NCBI GenBank assembly: GCA_965261585.1
Contig: CBDHDN010000043.1
Span: 1 to 64,000 of the forward strand
Direction of reading: 5' to 3'
DNA from: CBDHDN01 sp965261585
GTDB taxonomy: Bacteria; Pseudomonadota; Alphaproteobacteria; UBA6615
Length of the DNA: 64,000 nucleotides
A program made the translations under genes and the position numbers. Positions 8,449 to 17,448 of this stretch are shown here, one piece after another. Below the pieces are notes generated by a model. The model worked only from the letters and a program-made list of their open reading frames with translations. It ran no database searches and was not told the DNA's origin. The first letter of the stretch is position 1; each line of letters starts with the position of its first letter.

Positions 8449-10203
8449 TTAACGCCGCATTGCGCTGGTCTGGCCAGACGCGTCATCGTGCGAGGCGAAC
8501 GCGACCGGGGCCGGCGCCTCGAAGTTGCTGATGTGGATGCTGGGACGGCCGAACAGGTAGCCCTGGCCATACACGATTCCGCAGCCGAGCACGAGCGCGG
8601 CCTGCTGCTCGTCCTCGATCATCTCGGCAATCGTCACGATACCGAGGTCGCGGCACAGTCCGGCCATGGCCCTCAGCAGCGCCTTGCCGCGGCGGCTTTC
8701 CATGGCATTGCGCACGTACTGGCCGTCGATCTTGACGACGTCGACGTCAAGCGCGCCGAGGTACTGGAAAGCCGCCGCGCCGGCGCCGAAATCGTCCAGG
8801 CAGACGAGGTGCCCGGCGCCGCGCAGGCCCTGGATCACCTGATTCGTGCGGGCCAAGTCGCCTATCTTGGCAGTTTCGGTGACTTCGAAGACCACGTTGC
8901 TGCGCTGCGTGGCATTTTCGGCCAGCAGATCGAGCAGCGAGCCGACGAACGACGGCGTGCTGAGCGACCGGCCGGACAGATTGACGGCGACGACGTATTT
9001 GTAGCCGATCTGATTGGCCTTCGCGAGCCAGCGCAGCACGCTGCCCACCATGGCGAGGTCGAAATCGCAGATGACGCCGACTTCCTCGGCAAACGCGATG
9101 AACTGGTCCTGCGGCCCGCCGATACGCGCGGGATCGAGCCTGACCAGCGCTTCGAAATGGTGCACCTTGCGGGTCGCGAGATCGCAGATCGGCTGAAACG
9201 CGATCTGGAAGTCGTTCTCGGCGATCACGCGCTTGGTCTGCTCGATGCGCTGCACGGTCTCTTCGGCGAGGCCGCTGAGGCTCTGCGACAGCGACTTGAT
9301 CGTGAACGTATCGTCGGCCTCGTCGCAATAGCGGTTGAGCGCGTGTAGCAGCGCCCGCGCCGTGTCCTTCTCCGACAGGCCGGCCGCATCGACCTCGATC
9401 GTCGAGTGGCCGATCCTGATGCCAACGCCGTCGGGATCCAGCTTCGTCGCAAAGGCCTCGATCTCGTCGCCGACCGCGGCGACGTCGACGTCGAGGCGGT
9501 GCAGCACGCCGTAACGCGATTCGTCGAGCTCGCCGGCCGTGTCGCCGCCGAGCGACCTGGCCCGCAGCTGGGCGCCGATCGTGGCCGCGAGCTCGGCTTG
9601 CGCTTCGGCGTCGAGGCGTGCGCGCAGGGCCTTGATCTCGCCGAGATTGAACAGTGTCAGCTGGCAGTCTTCGCCGGCCGCCGCCGCGTCCTTGGCCGCC
9701 TTGCCGGCGACCTCGGCGAACGAGCCCTTGGTCAGGACGCCGGTGTCGGACGAACGTTCCGCGTTACTGGTGTCGGGAAGGGAGATCAGCGGCGCCATGC
9801 GCAGCGACAGGAAGCTGTGTTCGCTGAGATCCTTGATGTGATAGCCGCTGAGATTGAGCACTGGCGTCGGCCCCTGGGGCCCGGCGAAGCGCACGGCGAC
9901 ATTGTCCAGCCGATCACCCGACTGGATGTTCGTCAACAACGTTTCAAGGGTCTTGCGGTGCTCGACGGCGGCCAAATCGGCAAGTCGCCTGCCGCGCAGC
10001 TTGTCCGGCGACAGCCCGGTGATGACCGTCGTGGCACCGGCCGCAAAGACGATCCGGCCGCCCTGGTCGAGCTCAAACAGGACGTCTGCATTGCAGAAGG
10101 CCAGGGCAACGAAACGGTCGCGCTCGCGCCGCAGGACCCCGAGCCGACCCGCCGGGATCGCGCCGTTGGGCTTGCCGCCGCTTTGCTGTCGGCCAAGACC
10201 CAT
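8449..10203 (-). CDS. PAS / degenerate GGDEF / EAL cyclic-di-GMP phosphodiesterase-type protein
   Basis: This 584-residue protein has a PAS-like segment at about 35-140. Residues 155-300 resemble a GGDEF fold whose signature is replaced by DESRYG. An EAL domain covers about 320-560. Metal and catalytic positions look intact: EAL (351-353), NLS (408-410), EVTE (440-443), DDFGAG (470-475), KID (491-493), and a C-terminal GQGYLFGRP. Hydrolysis of c-di-GMP to pGpG is therefore plausible, with the inactive GGDEF perhaps acting as a regulatory nucleotide site. It is the first gene of the EAL-GGDEF-DUF2336 cluster. Confidence 0.9.
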   Translation of the reverse strand: MGLGRQQSGGKPNGAIPAGRLGVLRRERDRFVALAFCNADVLFELDQGGRIVFAAGATTVITGLSPDKLRGRRLADLAAVEHRKTLETLLTNIQSGDRLDNVAVRFAGPQGPTPVLNLSGYHIKDLSEHSFLSLRMAPLISLPDTSNAERSSDTGVLTKGSFAEVAGKAAKDAAAAGEDCQLTLFNLGEIKALRARLDAEAQAELAATIGAQLRARSLGGDTAGELDESRYGVLHRLDVDVAAVGDEIEAFATKLDPDGVGIRIGHSTIEVDAAGLSEKDTARALLHALNRYCDEADDTFTIKSLSQSLSGLAEETVQRIEQTKRVIAENDFQIAFQPICDLATRKVHHFEALVRLDPARIGGPQDQFIAFAEEVGVICDFDLAMVGSVLRWLAKANQIGYKYVVAVNLSGRSLSTPSFVGSLLDLLAENATQRSNVVFEVTETAKIGDLARTNQVIQGLRGAGHLVCLDDFGAGAAAFQYLGALDVDVVKIDGQYVRNAMESRRGKALLRAMAGLCRDLGIVTIAEMIEDEQQAALVLGCGIVYGQGYLFGRPSIHISNFEAPAPVAFASHDDASGQTSAMRR

Positions 10204-10361
10204 AGCAACCTACTTGGGGGGGCAACACGGGAGGATCCTACCGAACCGGTAGGTACCCTTTTGCCGGTCGCTAAGCCTAATCGCGCCGCATTAAAGAACG
10301 ATGGATGTCCCCCGCCTGGGGCTGGACTCCGCCCCGCCGACACTCCACCATTAAAAACAGG

Positions 10362-11105
10362 ATGTTAACGGATCGGGATAAGCTGCGGCACAGAGGCGTC
10401 TGGATCTTCGATCTGGACCACACGCTGTATCCGCCGCGGCCGGGGCTCGGCGGGCAGCTGACGGATCGGTTCGGCCGTTTCGTCTGGGACACGCTGGAGA
10501 TCGACGCGATCACGGCCCGCCTGGCGAAACACAACCCGTCCGCGGCCACGAGTACGCGCTTGAAACGTTTCATTGCCCGCCACGGCGTCGGCTTTCAAAA
10601 ACTGTTCGCCGACGGCCACAGCATCGACTACGCCGCCCTGCGGAAGCAGCCGCGGCTGGCCGATGCGCTGGCCCGCTTGCCCGGCCGCAAGATCGTATTC
10701 ACGAACGCCTCGGCCCGTCATGCCGAGGCGGTACTCGACCGTTTGGGGCTGGATAAGGCGTTCGACGCCGTGTTCGACGCCGCCGCCGCCGGCTACTTGC
10801 CGAAGCCAGAGCCGCGCACCTACACCACGTTGCTGCAGCGCCACGCGATCGACCCGACCGACGCCGTCATGGTCGAGGATATCCCGCGCAACCTGGAGCC
10901 GGCCGCGGCGCTGGGCATGACCACGGTGTGGGCGCGGCCGCGCCATCTGCCCCGCGTTAGCATTGATGCGGCCCATGTACACCACGTGACGGACGACCTG
11001 ACGGGCTGGCTCGAAGGGGTCGCCGGGGCCCGGTCGATTGCCCTCGTTCCGGCGCGCCGGGCCGCGGTTGACAGCCTGGCGGCCAGGCGCCATGTTCGCG
11101 CCTGA
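10362..11105 (+). CDS. HAD-family pyrimidine 5'-nucleotidase
   Basis: The 247-residue protein starts at 10362. It has HAD motif I in WIFDLDHTLYPP, motif II in IVFTNAS, a lysine in GYLPKPEP (motif III) and motif IV in VMVEDIPRNLEPA. The pattern matches the SSM1/SDT1-type pyrimidine 5'-nucleotidases, which dephosphorylate UMP/CMP. The exact substrate is inferred. dapD begins 30 bp downstream, and this pairing is frequent in Alphaproteobacteria. Confidence 0.88.
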   Translation: MLTDRDKLRHRGVWIFDLDHTLYPPRPGLGGQLTDRFGRFVWDTLEIDAITARLAKHNPSAATSTRLKRFIARHGVGFQKLFADGHSIDYAALRKQPRLADALARLPGRKIVFTNASARHAEAVLDRLGLDKAFDAVFDAAAAGYLPKPEPRTYTTLLQRHAIDPTDAVMVEDIPRNLEPAAALGMTTVWARPRHLPRVSIDAAHVHHVTDDLTGWLEGVAGARSIALVPARRAAVDSLAARRHVRA

Positions 11106-11135
11106 TCGACGCCGCCGCTACCCCAGGTTCGCTTC

Positions 11136-11981
11136 ATGTCTCGCTCTGACCTGCAAGCCGCGATCGAGAGCGTCTGGGAAGAGCGCGACACGATCACCCC
11201 ACAATCGTCGGGTTCGATGCGCGGCGCCGTTGCCACGGCGCTCGACCTGCTGGACAGCGGCAAGGCCCGGGTCGCCGAGCGGACCGGTGACGGCTGGCAG
11301 GTCAACGAGTGGCTGAAGAAGGCGGTGCTGCTGTCGTTCCGGCTGAACGACATGGTCGAGATCCCGGGCGGGCCTGGCCAACGGACCAACTGGTGGGACA
11401 AGGTACCGTCGAAGTTCGCCGACTGGGGCGCCAACCGGTTCCGCGACGCCGGCTTTCGCGCCGTGCCGAGTTGCGTGGTCCGCCATTCCGCGTATATCGC
11501 ACCGGGCGTGATCTTGATGCCGAGCTTCGTCAACCTGGGCGCCTATGTCGACAGCGGCACCATGATCGACACCTGGGCGACCGTCGGCTCCTGCGCCCAG
11601 ATCGGCAAGAACGTCCATCTCTCGGGCGGCGCCGGCATCGGCGGCGTTCTTGAGCCGTTGCAGGCGAGCCCGGTGATCATCGAGGACAACTGCTTCATCG
11701 GCGCCCGCTCCGAGGTCGCCGAGGGCGTCATCGTCGAGACCGGCGCCGTCCTGTCGATGGGCGTCTATATCGGCGCCTCGACGAAGATCGTCGAGCGCGA
11801 CACCGGCGTCGTCCATAGCGGCCGCGTGCCCGCCTACTCTGTCGTCGTACCGGGCACCCTGCCGGGCCGGCCGCTGGCCGACGGAACGCCCGGCCCCGGC
11901 CTCTACTGCGCCGTCATCGTCAAGCAGGTCGACGCGCAGACGCGGTCCAAGACTTCCATCAACGAACTGCTGCGCCATTGA
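11136..11981 (+). CDS. dapD: 2,3,4,5-tetrahydropyridine-2,6-dicarboxylate N-succinyltransferase
   Basis: The 281-residue protein has the left-handed beta-helix repeats of hexapeptide acyltransferases (VILMPSFVNLGAYVDSGTMI, then WATVGSCAQIGKNVHLSGGAG). It uses succinyl-CoA to acylate tetrahydrodipicolinate in the succinylase branch of lysine and meso-diaminopimelate synthesis. Length is normal. The dapE frame starts within its stop codon. Confidence 0.97.
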   Translation: MSRSDLQAAIESVWEERDTITPQSSGSMRGAVATALDLLDSGKARVAERTGDGWQVNEWLKKAVLLSFRLNDMVEIPGGPGQRTNWWDKVPSKFADWGANRFRDAGFRAVPSCVVRHSAYIAPGVILMPSFVNLGAYVDSGTMIDTWATVGSCAQIGKNVHLSGGAGIGGVLEPLQASPVIIEDNCFIGARSEVAEGVIVETGAVLSMGVYIGASTKIVERDTGVVHSGRVPAYSVVVPGTLPGRPLADGTPGPGLYCAVIVKQVDAQTRSKTSINELLRH

Positions 11982-13162
11982 CAAGTGACGCCGCGCCCAC
12001 GGCACCAGCGGCCGGCGGCGTCGACGCCATCGCGCTTGCGCGCGCGCTGATCCGCTGTCCGAGCGTGACCCCGGCGGACGCCGGCGCGCTCGATACCCTG
12101 CAGGCGGCGCTCGAGAGCATCGGCCTCCTCTGTCGCCGCCGGACCTTTTCCGAGGCCGGCACGCCCGACGTCGACAACCTGTACGCCCGGCTGGGCACCG
12201 CCGCGCCCAACTTCTGCTTCGCCGGCCACACCGACGTCGTGCCCATCGGCGACCGCGCCGCCTGGTCGCACGACCCGTTCGCCGCGCGGATCGTCGACGG
12301 CCGGCTGTTTGGCCGCGGCGCCGCCGACATGAAGGGGGCGATCGCCGCCTTCACGGCCGCGGTTGCGCGTTATCTCGCGACCGACGGGCCACCGCCCGGC
12401 TCGATCAGCCTGCTGATCACCGGCGACGAGGAGGCGGCGGCGATCAACGGCACGGCCAAGATGCTGCGCTGGCTGGCCGACGAGGGCGAGGTGCTGGACG
12501 CCTGCATCGTCGGCGAGCCGACGAACCCGGCGCGACTTGGCGAGATGATCAAGATCGGCCGCCGTGGCAGCATGAGCGGCTGGCTGACGGTGGACGGCGT
12601 GCAGGGCCACACCGCCTACCCGCACCTGGCCGACAACCCGCTACACCGGCTGACGGCCATGCTGGCGGCGCTGCTGGCCGAGCCGCTGGACGACGGCTCG
12701 GCGCACTTCGAGGCGTCGACCTTGCAGATCACGAGCGTCGACGTCGGCAACCCGGCGACGAACGTGATCCCGGCCCAGGCGCGCGCCGCCTTCAACATCC
12801 GCTTCAACGACCACCACACATCGGCCAGCCTGACGGCGTGGCTGCACGCGAAGCTGGCTGCCGGCGGTACCTACGATCTGCGCCTGCATGTCAGCGGCGA
12901 GAGCTTCCTGTGCCCGCCGGGACGGCTGAGCGCCATCGTTGCCGGCGCGGCACACCGCGAGCTCGGCGTCGAGCCGCAGCTCGGCACGACCGGCGGCACG
13001 TCGGACGCCCGCTTCATCAAGGACTATTGCCCGGTCGCCGAGTTCGGCCTGGTCGGCCAGACCATGCACAAGGTCGACGAGCATGTCGCCACCGCCGACA
13101 TCGAGGCGCTGACGCGGGTCTACCTGGCCGTCCTGCGCGACTATTTCGCCGCGGCGCCGTGA
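11978..13162 (+). CDS. dapE: succinyl-diaminopimelate desuccinylase
   Basis: This M20-family metallopeptidase-like hydrolase has FAGHTDVVPIGD (first metal histidine and aspartate), GRGAADMKG, TGDEEA (catalytic and metal glutamates) and GGTSDARFI near the C-terminus. It removes succinate from N-succinyl-LL-diaminopimelate two steps after DapD. The best-supported start is TTG at 11978, overlapping the dapD stop by 4 bp. No in-frame ATG precedes the conserved IALARALIRCPSVTP. The next gene overlaps its stop. Confidence 0.93.
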   Translation: MTSDAAPTAPAAGGVDAIALARALIRCPSVTPADAGALDTLQAALESIGLLCRRRTFSEAGTPDVDNLYARLGTAAPNFCFAGHTDVVPIGDRAAWSHDPFAARIVDGRLFGRGAADMKGAIAAFTAAVARYLATDGPPPGSISLLITGDEEAAAINGTAKMLRWLADEGEVLDACIVGEPTNPARLGEMIKIGRRGSMSGWLTVDGVQGHTAYPHLADNPLHRLTAMLAALLAEPLDDGSAHFEASTLQITSVDVGNPATNVIPAQARAAFNIRFNDHHTSASLTAWLHAKLAAGGTYDLRLHVSGESFLCPPGRLSAIVAGAAHRELGVEPQLGTTGGTSDARFIKDYCPVAEFGLVGQTMHKVDEHVATADIEALTRVYLAVLRDYFAAAP

Positions 13163-13761
13163 TCACCGCGCGCGACCTCGCCTACGGGCTGTACGGGGCG
13201 TGGCGCCTGGCCCATTTCGACCGCTCCGGCATGCAGTATTTCGAGACCACGGTGGAGGCGTTCTGGAAATCGTTTTTCGCCTCCGTCCTGGTGCTGCCGG
13301 CGTTCGCCATCCTGCACGTGCTGACGATCGTCACCATTCCGGCGGCGGCACCGTCGGCCGGACCGTTGCGTGTCATCGTCGTCTTCGCCATCGTCTATGT
13401 CATCAGCTGGGTGGCGTTTCCGCTGGTGATGGCCAAGCTGGCCGAGCTGCTCGACCGGCGCGACCGCTTCATCCCGTACATCGTCGCCCGCAACTGGGCG
13501 ACGATCATCGAGGTCGGCATAGTGCTGCCGGTAACGACGCTCGCGGCCATCAACAGCGGCGAGGGCGCAAACCCGACGATGCAGGGCGTCAGCCAGCTTT
13601 TGCAGCTGGCGGCAACGGTGGCCGTGCTCGTCTATGGCTGGTTCATTACCCGCGCGGCGCTGGACATCCCCGGGCTCGCCGCCGCCGGCATCGTCGCCCT
13701 GGACGTCACGCTGATCGTTCTGATCAACCGCGTCGGCGACGCCATGGTGGGGAGTTTCTAG
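13159..13761 (+). CDS. multi-pass membrane protein, function unknown
   Basis: The likely start is the GTG at 13159, overlapping the dapE stop. It gives a 200-residue protein with about five hydrophobic segments (near residues 35-57, 70-90, 115-135, 145-165 and 170-190). The pattern YFETTVEAFWKSFFASVLVLPAF is often annotated as a Yip1-like or hypothetical alphaproteobacterial membrane protein next to dapE. No catalytic motif is visible. Its tight coupling to dapE suggests shared expression, not necessarily shared function. Confidence 0.75.
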   Translation: MITARDLAYGLYGAWRLAHFDRSGMQYFETTVEAFWKSFFASVLVLPAFAILHVLTIVTIPAAAPSAGPLRVIVVFAIVYVISWVAFPLVMAKLAELLDRRDRFIPYIVARNWATIIEVGIVLPVTTLAAINSGEGANPTMQGVSQLLQLAATVAVLVYGWFITRAALDIPGLAAAGIVALDVTLIVLINRVGDAMVGSF

Positions 13762-13792
13762 GCCCGCGGACCCCAACCGCCGCGCCAGCCGC

Positions 13793-14605
13793 CTACGCGA
13801 GCGGCGGGTGCGGCGGCGCCGACGGCCACGGATAGGCGAAGCCGAGCAGTTGGCGCAGCAGCGGGCTCGCGGCGTCCAGGAACTGCTGATCGAGGCCGCT
13901 CAACATGTCCTCGACCGGCTTCACGAACTTTGGCAGGAACTCGATCAGGATGCCGATCCGGCCCTCCTCGGAGTTGTTCGGCATGGCGCAATGCCAGGCG
14001 GCGCCGAAGAACAGGATCACGTCGCCGGGATCGCCGACCATCTGCTCGTAATCCTCGAAGAAGCCGTCGGCGGCGTCCGGATAGTGCAGCGACGTCTGCG
14101 ATCCCGGCCGGAACGCAGTCGCGCCGGACTGCGCGGTGAACGGGTCGATCACGATGGTCGCCTGGGCGTTGAGCGGGAACGACGCATTGATGCGCGCAGG
14201 GAAGCTCTGGTTTCGATAATAATCCCAATAGGGATAGTCGATATGAGGCTCCTGTCCGCGAAATCCGGGCATCGTTCGCGACGCGCAGATCGACCCCATG
14301 ACGAAGTCGGAACCCAGGAACGCCTGCATGGCGGCCACGATCGACGGGTGCTGGACCATGTCGGCGAACACCTGGTCCTTGGCGAGCAGGTTCCAGACCC
14401 GACGCTGCAGCTTGGCGTCCTCGTCATCCTTGTTGAAGTGCGACCCGGTGAACGTGTGATCGCTGGTCTCGCGCAGGATGACGTCCCGCGCCGCCTTGAC
14501 CTGGGCCTCGCTGAACAGCCGTGGCAGGCGGACGGCGCCGCTGCCGTCCAGCAGCTCCGCCACCACCTCTGACGGATCGAATGCATCAGCAGCGATGATC
14601 TTCAC
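13793..14605 (-). CDS. phytanoyl-CoA dioxygenase (PhyH) family protein
   Basis: The 270-residue protein has the Fe(II)/2-oxoglutarate facial triad. EPHIDYPYW supplies His and Asp near residue 120, and AWHCAMPNNS near 205 supplies the distal His. The following EEGRIGI arginine suits 2-oxoglutarate binding. PhyH-family enzymes hydroxylate small lipids or secondary metabolites. The substrate cannot be told from sequence. It is convergent with the upstream dap cluster and lies 34 bp from a GST gene on the same strand. Confidence 0.85.
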   Translation of the reverse strand: MKIIAADAFDPSEVVAELLDGSGAVRLPRLFSEAQVKAARDVILRETSDHTFTGSHFNKDDEDAKLQRRVWNLLAKDQVFADMVQHPSIVAAMQAFLGSDFVMGSICASRTMPGFRGQEPHIDYPYWDYYRNQSFPARINASFPLNAQATIVIDPFTAQSGATAFRPGSQTSLHYPDAADGFFEDYEQMVGDPGDVILFFGAAWHCAMPNNSEEGRIGILIEFLPKFVKPVEDMLSGLDQQFLDAASPLLRQLLGFAYPWPSAPPHPPLA

Positions 14606-14639
14606 AGCAACTCCCGCTCACAGCCCCCGCGGTGCCGGT

Positions 14640-15314
14640 CTAGACCGTCTCGAACGGCTGCTCCTTGACCGCATCGGCGAGGCCGTACAGCGCTTCATTG
14701 ATTTCGTCCCAGCTGTTCAGCTGTTTCATGGTGCATAGCCAGCGTTGGACGTTGGGATAGGCCGCGAAGTCGCAGCGGACGACCTCGCCCAGCGTCAGCA
14801 GGCTTATTCCGAAGTAGTCGGCGATCGTGATTCGGTCGCCGCAGAGGTAGCGCTTGTCCAGTCCGAGCCAATGGTCGTCGAGGATCCGCAGCCATCCTTG
14901 CGCCCGCTCTTTGCCCCAGGCAATCGTGGCCTTCTGAACCGCCTCGCCTTCCCTTGCCTGGTGCGGGAAGATCTGTGGGTAGACCATGCCGTAGCCGAAG
15001 TCGCGATAGAAGTTCGTGTTGAACCAGTCCATCATCTCGTTGACTTTGGCCCGTTGCTTGAGGTCTTTCGGATACGCGGGGGAATCCACCTTGTCGGCGA
15101 GATATTTCAGGATTGCCGAGCTCTCCGTGAGGCGCAGGTCGCCATCGTCAAGGACCGGGACCAAGCGGTTCGGGTTGATTGACACGTATGGCTCCTGGTG
15201 ATGCTCGCCGGTCATCAGATCGACCAGCTGCTCCTCGACATCGATCCCGCTCTCGGCGATGAACAGCCGCACCGGCCGGCTCGTCATCGACACGGGATGC
15301 ATGTAGAGCTTCAT
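14640..15314 (-). CDS. glutathione S-transferase family protein
   Basis: From ATG 15314 the 224-residue product shows the thioredoxin-like GST N-domain (MTSRPVRLFIAESGID; NPNRLVPVLDDGDLRLTESSAI, with the conserved cis-proline and SxAI). An all-helical C-domain follows (RITIADYFGISLLTLGE). It is likely a cytosolic GST using glutathione for conjugation or detoxification. An AT-rich CTATATATATAC at 15384-15395 lies upstream and may contain the -10 region. Confidence 0.88.
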   Translation of the reverse strand: MKLYMHPVSMTSRPVRLFIAESGIDVEEQLVDLMTGEHHQEPYVSINPNRLVPVLDDGDLRLTESSAILKYLADKVDSPAYPKDLKQRAKVNEMMDWFNTNFYRDFGYGMVYPQIFPHQAREGEAVQKATIAWGKERAQGWLRILDDHWLGLDKRYLCGDRITIADYFGISLLTLGEVVRCDFAAYPNVQRWLCTMKQLNSWDEINEALYGLADAVKEQPFETV

Positions 15315-15484
15315 GGCTTTCCTCCTGGTAATCCAGATCGCCCGCAAGCCGGCCGCGCACGCCATTGCTCGCGCCCGTGGCGGCTATATATATACTTCAG
15401 TTTGGCGGGTCCCTCGCCCCGTCACGGAAGCGGTTGGGACACCCTCCAGCGACACCGTGTATCGGCTGTGGCCGCTGAGAGTTC

Positions 15485-16081
15485 CTACGTCAGCTGCCGC
15501 ACCCGGGCCGTAAATCTCTCCAATTGCTCTCGAATGCCGGTTGGCCACTCCGAGATCAGGTGGGCAAAGCCGTCGAGATCCTGTGCGAACAGTGAACGGG
15601 AGGCTTCCTCGAAACCCGGTTCGTTGCCGGCGATGTCCCACATGAAGCGGTGGGCCGCATCGATCGCCCTGCGAGCCTGCTCCTGGCCGGTGTTCGCTTG
15701 CCGCGCCGTGTCGACCAGTCTGCGCAAACTCGCCGACGCGCCGCCTCGTTGTTCGGCGAGCCAACTCCAGTGTCGTGGCAGGAGCGACACTTCGCGCGAG
15801 ACGACCCCGAGCTTGGGCCGCCCCGGCCCCGGTCGCTTGTCCGGTTTGTGCCGGTCCTGCGCGACCATGGGATGAGCGGCAAGCTTCGCCACGACCTCCG
15901 CATCGCTGCCCGCGAAATCGACATCCACCACGTGGCCGGTCTCATCGTCGAACAGCGCAATTCGCTCATCCTCGCCGCGGTCGAGCCGAGCCTTGCTGCG
16001 CAGTACGACGTCGGCCAGGGTGCCTCTGGCAATGACGCCGGTTCCGGCAAAGGCAACAAACATCTTCGATTCGGCGTTCAT
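15485..16081 (-). CDS. DUF2239 family protein
   Basis: The 198-residue protein matches the DUF2239 family. It starts with FVAFAGTGVIARGTLADVV, has a basic linker KRPGPGRPKLGVVSREVSLLPRHWSWL, and ends in a helical segment. The linker and RHWxWL region resemble ribbon-helix-helix regulators, so DNA binding is possible but unproven. The start at 16081 follows a GGAG site. The upstream region contains three CCCGGG-centred palindromes, suggesting autoregulation. Confidence 0.8.
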   Translation of the reverse strand: MNAESKMFVAFAGTGVIARGTLADVVLRSKARLDRGEDERIALFDDETGHVVDVDFAGSDAEVVAKLAAHPMVAQDRHKPDKRPGPGRPKLGVVSREVSLLPRHWSWLAEQRGGASASLRRLVDTARQANTGQEQARRAIDAAHRFMWDIAGNEPGFEEASRSLFAQDLDGFAHLISEWPTGIREQLERFTARVRQLT

Positions 16082-16107
16082 CCGTTGTCTCCTGCCCGCA
16101 CCCTGCG

Positions 16108-16164
16108 CCCGGGAAAACACGATTATTACCCGGGTAAAACAAGAAGTCACTATTACCCGGGTAA
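16108..16164. promoter_or_regulatory. array of CCCGGG-centred palindromic operator sites
   Basis: TTACCCGGGTAA occurs at 16126-16137 and again at 16153-16164, with centres 27 bp apart. A weaker CGCCCGGGAA lies at 16106-16115, with its centre 21 bp from the first. They sit 30-80 bp upstream of the DUF2239 start in AT-rich sequence that could hold the promoter. The regulator is not identified; DUF2239 itself is one candidate. Confidence 0.65.
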
Positions 16165-16227
16165 TATAATAGGACCGTCTGCTCTGCTCTGCGCTGAGCG
16201 GCGCGGCAATTGCCGAGTGACGCCGCG

Positions 16228-17448
16228 CTACCCGCCCGGCGGTCGCAGCCAGGCGTAGGCGGCCAGCGCGACGGCGGTGCACGCGCCCAGCACGCCGGCC
16301 ATCGGCCAGGCCGTGCCGTCGTGCAGCAGGCCGACGGCGAGCGCGCCCAGGGCGCCGCCGCCCATCTGCCACAGGCCCAGCATCGCCGCGGCCAGGCCGT
16401 GGCGGCCGCGGCTGGCGGCCAGGGCGCGCACCGGCGCCGTCGCGAACACGAGGCCGAGGCCGGCGCCGAAGATCGATATGGCGACGGTGATCGACGCCGG
16501 CCCCTCGACGAGCCAGACCGCGGCCGGCATGGCGGCCGCGCCGAGGACGCAGAGCGCCAGGCCGGCCTTCAGGATGCGCTCGACCGGCACCCTCGCGGCG
16601 ATCCGGTTGGCGACGAAACTGCCAACGACATAGGCGGCGACGAGGACGGCCTGGAACAGGCCGTAGCGCTCGATGGCGACACCGTAGCGGTCGATAAACA
16701 GGAACGGCGCCTCGGTGAGGAACGCCCACAGGCCGGCGTACACGGCGCCGCTGACGATCGCGTAGGCGATGTAGTCGCGCTGGACCAGCAGCCCGCCATA
16801 GCCGCGCGCGAGGCGCCTGGCGTCGAGCGCCCGGCCGTCGCGCTCCGGCAGCGTCTCGTAGAGAAAGCGCCAACCAAGCCCGGCGACGAGCGTCACCAGC
16901 GCGGCGAGCAGCAGGAAGTTGGCCTGCCAGCCGAGCCAGACATGGACGTAGCCGCCGATGATCGGCCCGACGGCCGGCGCCGCGGCGACGGCGACGCCAT
17001 AGGCGCCGAGCAGCTTGACCGCGTCGGCCTCGTCATAGAGGTCGCGGATGACGGCCAGCGCGATGACCGATTCGGCGCCCGCGGCGGCACCCTGCAGGAT
17101 GCGCGCGCCGATCAGCCCGCCGATCGACCAGGCCGCGGCGGCGGCCAGGCTGGTCAAGACGAACCCGATCATGCCGGCGAGGAACACCGGCCGCCGCCCG
17201 AAGCGGTCGATCAGCGGGCCGTAGATAAGCTGCGCCAGGGCGAACGCCGCCAGGTTGAGGCTCATGGTCAGCTGCACGGTCGAGGCGTCGGTCGTGAAAT
17301 AGGCCGGCAGCGACGGTAGGCTGGGGATGTAGAGGTCGGTCGACAGGATGCTGGCACTGGTCGCGGCGATCAGCACCGCCGGAATGATCAGCGGCACGCG
17401 GGCCCGTGCGGCCGGTCGCGGCGTCGCCGGGCGCGGCGCGGCGGTCAT
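16228..17448 (-). CDS. Bcr/CflA-type multidrug efflux MFS transporter
   Basis: The 406-residue protein has about 12 membrane segments and the MFS motif A variant YGPLIDRFGRRPVFLAG. The N-terminus STDLYIPSLPSLPAYFTTDASTVQLTMS is characteristic of the DHA1 Bcr/CflA drug:H+ antiporters (bicyclomycin or chloramphenicol resistance proteins). The ATG at 17448 overlaps the truA stop (ATGA), so it is probably co-transcribed with truA. The drug substrate is unknown. Confidence 0.9.
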   Translation of the reverse strand: MTAAPRPATPRPAARARVPLIIPAVLIAATSASILSTDLYIPSLPSLPAYFTTDASTVQLTMSLNLAAFALAQLIYGPLIDRFGRRPVFLAGMIGFVLTSLAAAAAWSIGGLIGARILQGAAAGAESVIALAVIRDLYDEADAVKLLGAYGVAVAAAPAVGPIIGGYVHVWLGWQANFLLLAALVTLVAGLGWRFLYETLPERDGRALDARRLARGYGGLLVQRDYIAYAIVSGAVYAGLWAFLTEAPFLFIDRYGVAIERYGLFQAVLVAAYVVGSFVANRIAARVPVERILKAGLALCVLGAAAMPAAVWLVEGPASITVAISIFGAGLGLVFATAPVRALAASRGRHGLAAAMLGLWQMGGGALGALAVGLLHDGTAWPMAGVLGACTAVALAAYAWLRPPGG

